A stretch of DNA of 64,000 nucleotides from Emiliania huxleyi CCMP1516 (GCF_000372725.1 NW_005201792.1:994179-1058178); one strand, 5' to 3'; numbered from the stretch's first letter, positions 1-9,391 are shown. Program-made: numbers and translations. Notes: generated by a model not told the origin, from the sequence alone.

Positions 1-120
1 TCGAGAAGAACGAAACCGCAAGGGGAGGGAGGGGAGGGAGGGGAGGGAGGGGAGGGAGGGGAGGGGAGGGAGGGAGAGAGGGAGGGGAGGGAGGGGAGGG
101 GAGGGAGGGAGGGAGGCGCG
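1..120. repeat. Purine-rich GGGAGGGA tract
   Basis: Positions about 20-115 are an imperfect tandem array of GGGAGGGA/GGGGAGGG words. It lies downstream of the last recognisable kinase exon on the minus strand, so it is most likely intronic polypyrimidine sequence of that gene. The G runs could form G-quadruplexes on the plus strand; that is inference. Confidence 0.8.
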
Positions 121-138
121 GCGGCGGTCCGCCCACAC

Positions 139-897
139 CTCCGGCGCGCGGAAGCCCTTTGTCCCCTCCCTCGGCGCAACCATCGAGCGAGGGTGCTCCG
201 ACGTGCTGTGAGGGGCGCGCAGCGGCTCCAGCCGCCTCCGCTGCAGCGGCGGCCGCCTGCCCGCCGTCGCGCCGCCCTCCGGCTCCGCTGCGCGGCCGGG
301 CTGCTGCTGAGAGTGTGTCGGCGGTGCGCCCGGCCGCGGCCGCTGCCCGCGGAAGCGCTGCACGAGCCCAAAGTCGACGATGAGTGCGCGCCGCTCGGCA
401 AAGTTGTAGAGCACGTTGGTCGGCTTGATGTCCCGGTGCACGAAGGAGAGGCTGTGGATGTGGACGAGGCCGCGCAGCAGCCCGCGCATGTAGCTGTTGA
501 CGTGCGGCGCCGTGAACTGCCGCTCGGCGAGGGCTGTCGCAAAGTCGCAGTGCTCAAAGAGCTGCAGGACAAGGTCGACCTGCTCGCCGTCCTTGGCGAC
601 GTCCAGCACCTCCACCACGTTCGGGTTCTGCGGCCTCCGCCCGTCGCCCGCCAGCCTGCGTAGCGCACACAGCTCGTCGCGGGCGCGGGTGCTCTCAAAG
701 ACGCTCTCGTGCTGCTTGAGCCGCTTGACGGCGACCGCGCTGCCCGTCGTCGTCGAGCGCGCACGGTAGACCACAGCGAAGGTCCCCTCCCCGATCACCT
801 CGCCCAGTGCATACGTGCCGTTCAAGCCGCACACGACCTCTCCGCCTGGCGCCGCGGTGGACGCCGTCGCCGGAGCGGGGGTGCGCCGTGCGCCCAT
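139..897 (-). CDS. Cdc7-like serine/threonine protein kinase, first exon (gene runs off the window)
   Basis: Minus-strand exon from an ATG at 897. The frame stays open to the window edge. Kinase subdomains are clear: a Gly-rich loop (GEGTFAVVYRA), VAIII-type lysine in AVKRL, the catalytic loop HRDIKPTNVLYN, DFGLVQ, and then GTKGFRAPEV. The combination of HRDIKP-N-LYN, DFGL-Q and GT-GFRAPEV is typical of the Cdc7/DDK family, which phosphorylates MCM proteins to fire replication origins. About 65 low-complexity residues separate DFGLVQ from GTKGFRAPEV, i.e. an insert in the activation segment; Cdc7 kinases are known for kinase inserts. The exon probably ends at 139 with a GTGTGG donor, and the rest of the C-lobe lies beyond the window start. 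Assignment to kinases is certain; to Cdc7 specifically is likely. Confidence 0.8.
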
Positions 898-965
898 GTC
901 GCGCCTTTGCAAATGGCGGCAAATGTGCAGCGGCAAAAGAATTAAACCCGCGCTCTCTCACAGCA

Positions 966-1012
966 GACAGGCTCCCTCCCTTGGGTTGTCTGTTTTCTTT
1001 CTTTCTTTTTAG
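966..1012 (+). mobile_element. LINE 3' tail fragment
   Basis: The stretch carries the CTCCCTTGGGTTGTCTG word followed by (TTTC)n. It matches the 3' tail of the LINE at 7384-9865 (compare 9829-9865) and other tails at 34733 and 38700 on the opposite strand. It lies just 5' of the kinase start codon. Confidence 0.6.
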
Positions 1013-1077
1013 ACAGGCTCGACACAGGTGCGAACTGGCGCGTGCTAGTACTATCACCGGCACACCACCGGAGCCGC

Positions 1078-1411
1078 CTAAGCGACTCCGTTAAGAGCGG
1101 CAATGCACTTAGCACCGTGCACAATGCCGCTGTCCCCGCACGCTAGCTCGTTCACCGTCTGCCACGCCACGGCGGTGTGGAGAACGACAGACAAGCGCTG
1201 CATCTGCAGCCCGTGCCAGTTCTTGGTGGTCCATGTGACCTCATCGAGGTGCTGAGCGTGCGAAAGTTTGTTACTCAGCTGGTCCGCCGCCTGCCGAAGA
1301 ATTTTGCGGACGCCGTCCCCGAAGCCGCCGAACGTCTCGAAGTCGAGCAAACGCAGGTCGCAATTCTTCTCCCGCGCGAACCGGTAGTCGCCCTTCTCGG
1401 CAAAAGAAACT
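1078..1411 (-). pseudogene. C-terminal coding fragment, unknown family
   Basis: An open minus-strand frame of about 110 residues ends at a TAG at 1078-1080. It reads like real protein (YRFAREKNCDLRLLDFETF, then a Trp-containing stretch TWTTKNWHGLQMQ) and lacks the low complexity of chance frames here. Upstream of about 1411 it runs straight into a dispersed repeat (1440-1690), so it is either a last exon whose acceptor I cannot place or a gene cut by a repeat insertion. I do not recognise the family. Confidence 0.35.
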
Positions 1412-1439
1412 CCTCGCGGACTGCCTCGGGTTCATGTAT

Positions 1440-1690
1440 CCCTGGGACCCTGTCGTGTGGGTGAACCCTGCCCAGCCCCCCTCCGTGTCGCGATGCGCTC
1501 CCCGCTCCCGTTCCCCTGTGTCCCTGATCGTCCTTACAAGATCCTGCTCGCGCAGGTGGGGACCCTGTCCTTTCTCCCACCCCTTGTTTGGTGTGTCCGT
1601 TTTATTTATTTATGTAACGCTGACTCCCGAAAATAAAGAAGACAGCCCAGGGGAGGGATGGGATGACGGCACGCCGCCATAAACAAATAA
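1440..1690. repeat. Dispersed retroposon-tail repeat
   Basis: Positions 1446-1536 match 19077-19181 closely. Positions 1528-1610 (GATCGTCCTT...CAGGTGGGGACCCTGTCC...) match 35680-35860 on the opposite strand. Positions 1640-1690 carry a GGGATGGGATGACGGCACGCCGCC-type stretch, a fragmentary match to the tail at 38730-38770. Tails of (TTTC)n or (ATTT)n suggest LINE or SINE 3' ends stacked on each other. Confidence 0.7.
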
Positions 1691-1927
1691 ATAGAGAGCA
1701 GTTCATCTCCATGCATGATGGGCGACGCACGAACACAGTCACAGAGGCACAGCGCGCACGCCGTTTCTGTGTATTTCCTCGTTTGGTCTGGGGACTGTGT
1801 TAGTCACAAATAAGGGAAAGGGGCAAAAGAAATTATGCGTTCTGGGCTGTGAGCTGTGAGGGTCCGCCCGCAGGCCGGCATCTCGCGTTTCCCGTGCAGA
1901 TTGAGCGGTCGCGGCAGCCCGACCCGC

Positions 1928-3166
1928 TCACTCCAGCTCGTACTGGGCAGCCAGCGCGTCGGCCTCAACAAACCGCGCGGCCTTGCGCTCCCGCCTCCCC
2001 GCCTCCCGTAGCAGATCGATGAGGTTGCGGGCCGAGCCGCGCGTCTCCTTGTGCTCCTCCCCGTACCGCGCCGCGCACCCCTCCAGCTCCTCACGGAAGA
2101 GAGGGATGGCCTCGCCGAGCTTCCCCTGCTCCTGCAGCAGCGACGCGAGGCCGTAGATGAAGCTCAGCGTGCTCGGGTGCCCGTCACCGAGCGTATCGCG
2201 GAACCCCGCCACCACCTCACGAAGAAGCGGCTCCGCGCCGTCCAGGTCGCCCTTTGCATACAGCAGCGCGCTCAGGTTGTTGATCGAGGTGAGCGTCTTC
2301 GGGTCCCGGTCGCCGAGCGTCTCCCGGCACCCTTGCAATGCCTCGCCGAGCAGCGCCTCGGCGCGAGTCAGGTCGCCCTTGTCCTGCAGGAGCTGGCCGG
2401 TCCAAGCGACCGAGGCGAGCGTGCTCGGGTGCCGGTCTCCAAAGACCTCTCGCTTTCCCGCCAGCGCCTCGAGAAGCAGCGCCTCTGCGCCATCCAAGTC
2501 ACCCTTGTCCTTCAGGAGCCCTCCAAGGCAAGCGATCGAGGTGAGCGTGTACGGGTGCCGGTCGCCGAGCGTCTGACGGCACCCTTCGAGCGCCTTACGA
2601 AGCAGCGGCTCAGCGCCATCCAGGTCGCCCTCATTTATCAGCAGCATGGCAGCGGCACGCTGAGAGTGTGCCTCGGCGGCGCCAACTGAAGCCTCCGCTG
2701 CAGCGGATGCCTCATCCGGCGCGATGGCCTCGGCGATGCCGTCCATGGAGCAGGAGGAGCCAAGACACTCGGCGTGGCTATGATCGTGCGCCTCGCTCCT
2801 GCTGTGGCTGTGATCGTGCGCCTCGCTGTGGCTGTGATCGTGCTCGGCCTTGCACGTTGATCGTGCAGCCAATACGGCATGGCCAAAGAAGACATCAGGC
2901 TGTGCGCATGACGTATTCTCGGCGTAGCTGTGACACTCATGAGAATGCCCTTGATCGAGATGAGACTCAACATGGCTGTGATTGTGCGCCTTGCCTTCGT
3001 GGCTGTTCTGGCATGGCTCGTCGCCGTCAATGGCAGCGTCTGCTCTCGTATTGGCTGTACTTGGTGGGTGAGCCGTATCAGAGGTGGCGTCCTCTCCCGC
3101 AGGACTATCTGCCGCCTTTCTCGCTGGCGGTGCCGGTACGTCGGCCTTGGAAGCCCCACAGCCCAT
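1928..3166 (-). CDS. Kinesin-light-chain-type TPR protein with dual-acylation N terminus
   Basis: Start chosen at the ATG at 3166, giving an N terminus MGCGASK; the frame is open further upstream but without another ATG. Gly2 followed by Cys3 fits N-myristoylation plus palmitoylation, so the protein is probably attached to a membrane. Residues about 55-150 are acidic and contain repeated HDHSH motifs that could bind metal. The second half has about five 42-residue TPR units of the kinesin-light-chain/TPR_12 type (LGDRHP-TL-S-, LL-DKGDLDGAE-LL-EAL), which mediate protein binding. Single exon, about 412 residues. Function beyond scaffolding is not known. The 40 bp just upstream recurs at 23863-23902. 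Confidence 0.85.
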   Translation of the reverse strand: MGCGASKADVPAPPARKAADSPAGEDATSDTAHPPSTANTRADAAIDGDEPCQNSHEGKAHNHSHVESHLDQGHSHECHSYAENTSCAQPDVFFGHAVLAARSTCKAEHDHSHSEAHDHSHSRSEAHDHSHAECLGSSCSMDGIAEAIAPDEASAAAEASVGAAEAHSQRAAAMLLINEGDLDGAEPLLRKALEGCRQTLGDRHPYTLTSIACLGGLLKDKGDLDGAEALLLEALAGKREVFGDRHPSTLASVAWTGQLLQDKGDLTRAEALLGEALQGCRETLGDRDPKTLTSINNLSALLYAKGDLDGAEPLLREVVAGFRDTLGDGHPSTLSFIYGLASLLQEQGKLGEAIPLFREELEGCAARYGEEHKETRGSARNLIDLLREAGRRERKAARFVEADALAAQYELE

Positions 3167-3198
3167 GTATGCTGTTGCTGCTGGCTTGCTGGATGCTG

Positions 3199-3238
3199 GT
3201 CTCACAGTGTGCCGTCAGTCGCCGAGCAGTGTCGCTCC
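3199..3238. repeat. 40 bp block repeated at 23863-23902
   Basis: The block beginning TGGTCTCACAGTGTGCC differs from 23863-23902 at only two or three positions. It lies 30-70 bp upstream of the TPR start codon, so it may be promoter or 5' UTR sequence that was copied. No further homology around the second copy was seen. Confidence 0.7.
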
Positions 3239-3433
3239 TGTGTGTAGTTTTTGCGACTTGCAAAGTTTGTTGGGGGGGGCTGTCTGATCTTTTTGTACGC
3301 CGTTTCGGCGACACCCACTCAGTGCACCGGCGGCAACACCGACGGCCGAAAGAATCGAAAGTAGGCGTCCATACCGCGCCACCTCTCAGTACTCAGAGTC
3401 AACAGAGAGAACGAGAGATCGGCGGCGCGCCTC

Positions 3434-5605
3434 TCACAGAGCTGCACACGGGCTGGCGCCCTCGGGCGCGCGTACCAGCGCGCGGCCGCTCGCCGGAAGC
3501 TCGCACGCCACACTCACCGTGGCCTCTGGTTGCCCGCCCGCCGCGCAAGGGCCGGCGCACGGCGGCGCGAAGCTCATCGTCACGCGCTCGCCGGCCGCGC
3601 CGCGCACGGCCACCTCCATGCCGCCCGAAGAGGAGGCGTCGACGGCGGTGACGCGGGCGGGCGAGACGCCGACCCACTTGTGCGCCACCTCGCCGAGAAG
3701 CGCCCACCCGTTCCGCTCCACCGGCGCCAGGTTCCACAGCCGAAAGTCGAGCTCGCCGTTGGGAGGCAAAGAGAGGCCGCCCGCGCCGAGCCGGGTGAAG
3801 CGATGTGTCGAGTTGGCCTCGACCGCGACGACGGAGGCCCCGGGCGCGTACCCGAGCTGCGCCTGCGGGGGCGCCACGGACGCGTCGCGGACGTGTCGCG
3901 GGCAGCGCACAGCGCCGCCCCGGGGAGCGCCTGCGAGACGGCGGTGGCGGCGGAGACGCGGGCGGCGAGGAGGACGCCGAAGCGGCGCGAGGAGACGGCC
4001 GTGTCTGCGAACCACACCTCGCCCGTCGGGGCGCCTGACAGACGCGGCCGTGGACAGGTGAGGGCGGGTGCGGCCAGCCGCGGCGCTCCGCGCAGGCGGC
4101 GCCGTCGGAGGCGAAGGCGTCGGCGGCGAGGAAGGCGTCGAGCTTGGTCGCGGGCCGGGCCGGGGAGAGGAGGGTCCCGTCGGCGGCGGCGGAGCGCATG
4201 ATGAGAGCCGCGTCCGAGAGGCCGATCCCGTCCGACGGCGCCACCGGCCCGCGAGAGAGGGTCGACACGGCTGCCTGGACAGGGCAGGGCGCGCGCGCGT
4301 CGTGGACGTGGCGTGGGCGTGGCGTGGACGTGACCCTCGATCCGACCGGCCCGAGGGAGAGAGCGGGCAGAGGCGCGGCCGCCTGCAGCCGGCAGCGCGG
4401 CTCCGACTGGGCGGCGCGGTAGCGTGGCGCGCCCGGCTGGACGGGCGTACTCCAAAAGCTGTCCTTGGAGGGGGCGAGCCCGACGGCGTATGCAAAGAGC
4501 GCCGTCGTGCCGAGCGGCCGCCACTGGTCGTTGCCAGGCTGGTAGTCGTCGCTCGCGCGCGCCTGGGGGGGGGGGGGGGGGGGCAAGGGCATCTCGGGCC
4601 ACCGCTGTTCGATCCACCTCTGGGCCTCGAGAGAGGCGCGGGAGGGTGCAATGCTCTTCGCGAGGGCGGAGAGACTCGTGCAGAGTCTCCCGAGCCTGCC
4701 GCGCCTCTCGCCTCGACCTCTCGCCTGGGTGACCGGCGGCAGCTGTGTCGACGCGAGGACGTGGCGCGAATACGACATGCAGTACTGGATGCTGACGCCG
4801 GAGGCGGCGGCGCCCGCCGCCATCTGCGCGAGCCTATTCACAGCTTGAGGTGTGAAGAGACGCTGTTCACAGGTTGCTTGCCCGCCGCCATCTGCGCGAG
4901 CCAGTCCCCGCCGAGGCTCGCCGACTGCGTCAGCGGCGCAAAGTGGTCGAGCTCGTAGTCAAGCCAGTCCTGCCGTTGCTATTCCTCTCCTCATGTTGCC
5001 ATCGCTCGTGGCTGAGCTGGCCCCGCTTGAGGCCAGGGCCAAGGCCAGGGCCAGGGCCAGGGCCAAGGATCTCGGCTGGATCTCGGCTGGCCCTGCGGAA
5101 ATTTTTGTCGGAAGACTGGCCCCCCGCTAGAATTCGCTAGATCTCGGCTCGATCTCGGCTCGATCTCGGCTCGATCTCGCGCCTGCTCGTACACGGCCAG
5201 CCCCCACCGCGAGGCGTTCCGCAGCAGGTCGCCCCAGAAGGCGGCGTCGACGGGAAGCGCGTACCCCGAGCCGCGGTCCCGGAGGAAGGAGTAGCGCCCT
5301 CCGTTGGCGCGCGCGTAGCCGGTGGTCGCGTCCCAGTACCGGTTGTGCCCCTGCACTCTCCAGCCGGTGGCGGCGGTCAGCGCCTCGAAGCCGCGCGGGA
5401 AGACGTCTGGCCGAGCCTGCGGGAGCAGCTCGGGGGGGTGTTCTCGGGGCGATCTCGGGGTGATCTCGAGGTGATCTCGGGCTGATCTCGCCGTCCAGTT
5501 CGTGACGCCTCCCCCGGGCCTGCCCCTGGCGGGCGTGCCCTTGTAGTACCACCACGAGTCTGCAAGCCAGTACCTGCTCGGAGAGGTGGCCATCCAGACA
5601 CACGC

Positions 5606-5681
<76 letters not shown>

Positions 5682-5686
5682 GCACG

Positions 5687-5717
<31 letters not shown>

Positions 5718-7296
5718 ACACACACGCACGCACACACACACACCTTTCGGTGGAGGGCCTGCCGCGCCGGGATCGGCTGTACGGTGGCGGCTGCTACTAC
5801 AGAGGGATACAGCGCGCCTGTACGGCAGCCGAGCGGCCGCTGCGTACTCCGCGACGCGCAGCATCGTCTGCTCGTAGCTCGCGTTGGGCGCCGTGTTGTA
5901 GTAGTAGTAGGCGCCTGCGCGGTATGTGTGGCTGGGCCTCTCTGCGTGTGGCGGGAGGCGGAGCGCGCTACTGCTGTCGGCTATATCTCGGCCATATCTC
6001 GGCTGCATCTCGGCTGTATCTCGGCTGTATCTCGGCTGTATCTCGGCTAGACGCCGTTGTCGGTCGAGTAGCCGAGCGTTCGCAGAGTCAGGTCGCGCTC
6101 CCACGCGGCGGCGCGCACCTGGCAGCAGACGACGGACATGGGTGGAGGAATGAGTGATGCCGCCCGACCAGCCAGCCCTAGCCCTAACCCTAGCCCTAGC
6201 CCTGCGCCCTAACCGGCCTACACCCGCGCGCCTTGCCGCCCCGCGCGAGCAGCAGGCTTCCCCACGCGAGCATGGCTTCGGTGATCCCTCCGGCAGAGTG
6301 GGCGAGCAGCGCCTCCGAGAAGTGTAGTATGATTTATGATTTATGATTTATGGTTTATGATTCGGCGGAGTGGGCGAGCAGCGCCTCCGAGAAGAAGCCG
6401 GCCGGCACGCCACTCACGTTGCCCATCACTCCGTACGAGAGCGTGCCGCGCCTGACCACGCAAACGAAGGGTGAAGCCCGGCTCGTCAGCCTAGCCCGCC
6501 CGGCACAGGAGGGCGCCGCGCCGCACTCGCTGCGAGGTGGCCATGAAGGCGGCGGAGGGGGAGAGGACCACCGAGTGGCTCCCGGGCCCGTCACGAGCGA
6601 AGACGCACACAGGGCCCGTGCCCCCCACCCCGCCCCCCACCCCGCCCCCCACCCCGCCCCCCACCCCGCCGCCAACTCCTGCAGCGGACGCCTCCCACTC
6701 CCCCGTCTTGTAGCCAGCGCCGACCATCTGACCCTGGAACGAGAGGTGCCCTGTGAAGCGGCTGGTCTCTGTGAATAGGCTGGTACTTGTGAAGAGGCTG
6801 GTCTCTCTGAATAGGCTGGTGCGAGAGGCGCCTGGTACGAGAGGTAGCCGCGCCGCACCGGGTCGGTCGCGGCCGAGGCGGGGAGTCTGAAGCTCGGGTA
6901 CCCAGACACGAGCCCGTCCTTGTCGCCCGTGGCCGTGGCGGACGCGCCAGAGAGGAAGGTTTGCTTAAAGGCGACATGGGACTCGTACCGCCGCACCGCC
7001 GTCTCAAAGGCAAAGGGCGCCGTCGCATTGGCTTCATCGCGGTCGGCCCACCGCCACGCTGTTCGAAAGTAGGAGCCATATGAGTCAATTCCCGAGCTGT
7101 TGCGAGAGTTGACCAGCGAGAGAGAGCCGTCTGCTGCCGAGAGTTTGCGGCCGCGGTGGCGAACCCAGGCGGCTCCAGCGGCCGGAAACCAGAGCGCTCC
7201 GGCGATGAAGATGTCGACAGAGCCAACGGCGTGAGCGTGTCGGGCCTCGACGGCCGGACCGGTGTAGGCGAGCGGCGGTAGAGCAGCGATCATCAT
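3434..7296 (-). CDS. Predicted TIM-barrel glycoside hydrolase (alpha-galactosidase-superfamily-like), 14 exons, all GC-AG introns
   Basis: Exons on the minus strand: 7296-6849, 6750-6531, 6451-6385, 6312-6232, 6118-6055, 5914-5818, 5573-5492, 5416-5183, 4969-4902, 4833-4725, 4562-4383, 4274-4085, 4034-3931, 3862-3434. Joined, they keep one frame for 2373 nt (790 residues). Diagnostic stretches are LGYSTDNGAYYYYNT, RYWLADSWWYYKG, GWRVQGHNRYW, YEQDWLDYELDHFAPL, GVSIQYCMSYSRH, VTQARASDDYQPGNDQW and GPVAPSDGIGLSD. The order (N-terminal beta domain, barrel with DSWWYYKG and YEQDWL, C-terminal beta domain) resembles GH36/GH27-like enzymes, so hydrolysis of glycosides is inferred; the substrate is unknown. 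Asp residues in DSWWYYKG, YEQDWL and SDDY are catalytic candidates. All 13 donors are GC, all acceptors AG. No clear signal peptide: a 5' exon may be missing, with a LINE starting 88 bp upstream. Confidence 0.8.
4834..4901 (-). other. 68 bp GC-AG intron bounded by a 22 bp direct repeat
   Basis: The first 22 nt of this intron (minus strand, GCTCGCGCAGATGG...) are identical to the first 22 nt of the next exon. Length 68 is not a multiple of three, so the frame requires removal. The layout is exon, copy of target, insert, AG, target. Confidence 0.75.
5127..5182. repeat. Intronic minisatellite, GAGCCGAGATC unit
   Basis: Within the hydrolase intron after exon 8, read on the minus strand, the unit GAGATCGAGCC repeats about four times directly after the GCGCGA donor. 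The rest of the intron (5020-5080) holds a second array of CCTGGC units. Confidence 0.85.
5440..5491. repeat. Intronic minisatellite, GAGATCACC unit
   Basis: The hydrolase intron after exon 7 is almost entirely four to five copies of a 10-12 bp unit with core CCGAGATC (minus strand). The array begins at the GC donor itself. Confidence 0.85.
5598..5745. repeat. (CA)n microsatellite
   Basis: About 148 bp of CA repeats with scattered CG. It lies in the hydrolase intron between exons 6 and 7. Confidence 0.97.
5984..6050. repeat. Intronic minisatellite, CAGCCGAGATA unit
   Basis: About five copies of an 11-12 bp unit with core CCGAGATA (minus strand) fill the start of the hydrolase intron after exon 5. 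Confidence 0.85.
6176..6212. repeat. Degenerate telomere-like repeat
   Basis: Mixed CCCTAG and CCCTAA words lie in the intron after hydrolase exon 4. They resemble the TTAGGG arrays at 24553-24748. Confidence 0.7.
6313..6384 (-). other. 72 bp GC-AG intron bounded by a 32 bp direct repeat
   Basis: Positions 6291-6322 and 6363-6394 are near-identical 32 bp copies. The intron runs from the GC in one copy to the AG in the other. Its middle is AT-rich (ATAAATC units) and contains stop codons, so it cannot be coding. Confidence 0.75.
6751..6848 (-). other. 98 bp GC-AG intron with direct-repeat ends and internal minisatellite
   Basis: The first 19 nt resemble the first 19 nt of the next exon (16 of 19 by eye). 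The interior is about four copies of an 18-20 bp unit around ACCAGCCTATTCACAG. Confidence 0.65.
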
Positions 7297-7495
7297 GTCC
7301 GCAACCGACTCCTAAAAGAATTCTCGAATCAAACCATCTCTCACAGCAGACTGGCACGAACTAACTCCTAAAAGAATTTTTTTTCATTGCTCCAAGCGCG
7401 ACTCCAAGTGCGTCCCGGGAGACGCACAGGTAAAGGATCCCAACGGAATCGGACCCTGTGAGGAAGGGGAGATACGGACAGCGTTTGGGGCGGGA

Positions 7496-9391
7496 ATGTG
7501 GGGAGGAAAGCTCCCGAACATGTGGGAGCCGATAGACGCGGAGATGTACGCGATACTCGCATACTTACGCAAAATGGCGAGAGCGAGCGATGCGCAATCG
7601 CGGCGGTGCTTAGTGCTATGCGACTGCAAACCCGCGCTGCAGCAGATTGAGAACGCGCACCGCAAAGGGATGCCAGAAGGCCTGAGGGACTGGGAGAGAG
7701 GCGGGCTCCTGGAGGCGATTGCATACTATAGATCGAAGCTAGAGGGGGTGGTCTTCATGTGGGTGCCAGCACACGTGGGAATAGCCTGCAACGCATACGC
7801 CGACGCGGTGGCGACAGCACACCTCGGGGATAACGACACGGAGGACGCCTCGAAAGTGGTGCGGGACGCGGTGCGGACGCGGCCATGCATGTACACGGCA
7901 CGAAGGGAGGCGGCGGAGAACACAGAGGAGAAGGAGATAGTGGACCGGCGGACGTACGGACACATGTGTAAGAGCGCGCACGAATGGGTGTGCGAGCAAT
8001 ATCGAAAGACAGTGAGGCCGGGATCGCACACGGCAGGGGTGGCGGGACGGTTGTGGAGCGAAGTGGCGGTAGCCAGCCTCAAACATCGATGGGATAATAA
8101 GATGAGATTACCAGACGAGAACGGGGGGAAGGATAGGCGGGCGACATTCGACGACGTTGGGGATCACAATGTGACGACCAAAACGATCTTGGGGGCCAGG
8201 GTGAGACAACAGGTCGGGGTGCCACACGGTGCACACCACAGGCGTATTCTAGAGGGGGAAAAGAAACGGGGAATGAGGGGCCCCGCCACGAGAAGTGCGT
8301 TCTGGGGATGCAGAGCGTGCAAAGCGGCTAGGGATGAGACCACAAAAGAGGCGCGCGAGGCGAGGAGGAGACGCGGGGAGCTGAAAGACTGGGACGACTG
8401 GAAACAAGAAGACAGTGAGCCACCACAGGCGTCGTTGGCGCACATACTGAGCGGCAGCTGCGCTGGAAATAAGGAAGAGGCGCGTCACTTCATGCGGAAG
8501 CTCGACAAACACACAGCGAGGGCGACAGCAAGAGTTGAACGGGAGGCGCCGGACTCAAAAGACACCGCCACATTCCTGAGACGAGCGAGGGCAGCCTCCT
8601 TAAAGGCGAAAGGGTCTAGATTTGGAGCGCTCGCCGAAGAGGAGTACGACAAAATAGCGCCCGTGATTGCCTGCACACTGCCCGCACTCACGGACCCCAT
8701 ACCCGAAAGAAAGAGAAGGGAGCTCGCGGGAGAGGTGACGAGTGAACTACAGGTAGTGGGGAAGGCAGCCTCGATTGCCATACAGACATGGGTACGAAAC
8801 AACGACAAGACCAAGGCACGGGCAGAGGAACGAGAGAAGAACATAGGATGGATAGGGCGCCTGTTCACGGCATGGAGGGTGAGCCACACCGAACGTACCG
8901 AGCGAAGAGCCGAACGGAAGGAGGACGGGGAAGATGACTCCGAGGAGGACGAACCAGTGGAAATTCAGTTGTCAGATGTCACGATGCATCCGAAGGGGAC
9001 CCCAGCGCCGGCATCATCCGTAGAGGCACGAGTGTTCGAAGAGAGAGTGGACCTGAGCAACAACATGACCTGGAGGCAAATGATCGGAGTGGGAGTCAGA
9101 AATGTGGTCCTTGCGCGAGGGGAGCTCGATAGACTCGAGGGGCCAGGATATGCAGCAAGGAGGGCGGAGCTGCGCCGAAAGGCGAAAGAAGCCGAGAGAA
9201 CAAGGGAACGGCAGGCGGCGGCGGCGCAGGACGAGGCAGAAGAGAATGACGCGACAGAGGAGGAAGTGACAAGGGAGAGAACGACGAGAGTGGGACGGCC
9301 GCGAGGTGGCATGAAGGTTGCAGCGAGAAGCGGCGAGAGACTGCGAAAAGAGATAGGAAGAGGCAGACTCCCTAGGGTGGGCGACGGCTAG
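7496..9391 (+). CDS. LINE polyprotein C-terminal part: RNase H and CCHC zinc knuckle
   Basis: The first ATG is at 7496, but the frame is open and protein-like back to about 7400, so the true N terminus is lost. RNase H core: DAEMYAIL (catalytic Glu), VLCDCKPAL (Asp), WVPAHVGI and NAYADAVA (final Asp/His region). The first catalytic Asp strand is not seen and was probably in the truncated part. A later C-x2-C...H-x5-C motif (CRAC ... HILSGSC) matches the zinc knuckle that follows RNase H in many LINE proteins. The C-terminal 200 residues are highly charged. RNase H would remove the RNA template after reverse transcription; this copy cannot be autonomous. Confidence 0.8.
   Translation: MWGGKLPNMWEPIDAEMYAILAYLRKMARASDAQSRRCLVLCDCKPALQQIENAHRKGMPEGLRDWERGGLLEAIAYYRSKLEGVVFMWVPAHVGIACNAYADAVATAHLGDNDTEDASKVVRDAVRTRPCMYTARREAAENTEEKEIVDRRTYGHMCKSAHEWVCEQYRKTVRPGSHTAGVAGRLWSEVAVASLKHRWDNKMRLPDENGGKDRRATFDDVGDHNVTTKTILGARVRQQVGVPHGAHHRRILEGEKKRGMRGPATRSAFWGCRACKAARDETTKEAREARRRRGELKDWDDWKQEDSEPPQASLAHILSGSCAGNKEEARHFMRKLDKHTARATARVEREAPDSKDTATFLRRARAASLKAKGSRFGALAEEEYDKIAPVIACTLPALTDPIPERKRRELAGEVTSELQVVGKAASIAIQTWVRNNDKTKARAEEREKNIGWIGRLFTAWRVSHTERTERRAERKEDGEDDSEEDEPVEIQLSDVTMHPKGTPAPASSVEARVFEERVDLSNNMTWRQMIGVGVRNVVLARGELDRLEGPGYAARRAELRRKAKEAERTRERQAAAAQDEAEENDATEEEVTRERTTRVGRPRGGMKVAARSGERLRKEIGRGRLPRVGDG

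Noticed and set aside
2051..2689. 212-codon plus-strand ORF
   Set aside because: Mirror of the TPR repeats on the minus strand.
4991..5743. Minus-strand ORF starting with CVCVCV runs
   Set aside because: Starts in the (CA)n microsatellite and runs through hydrolase exons and introns; not a separate gene.
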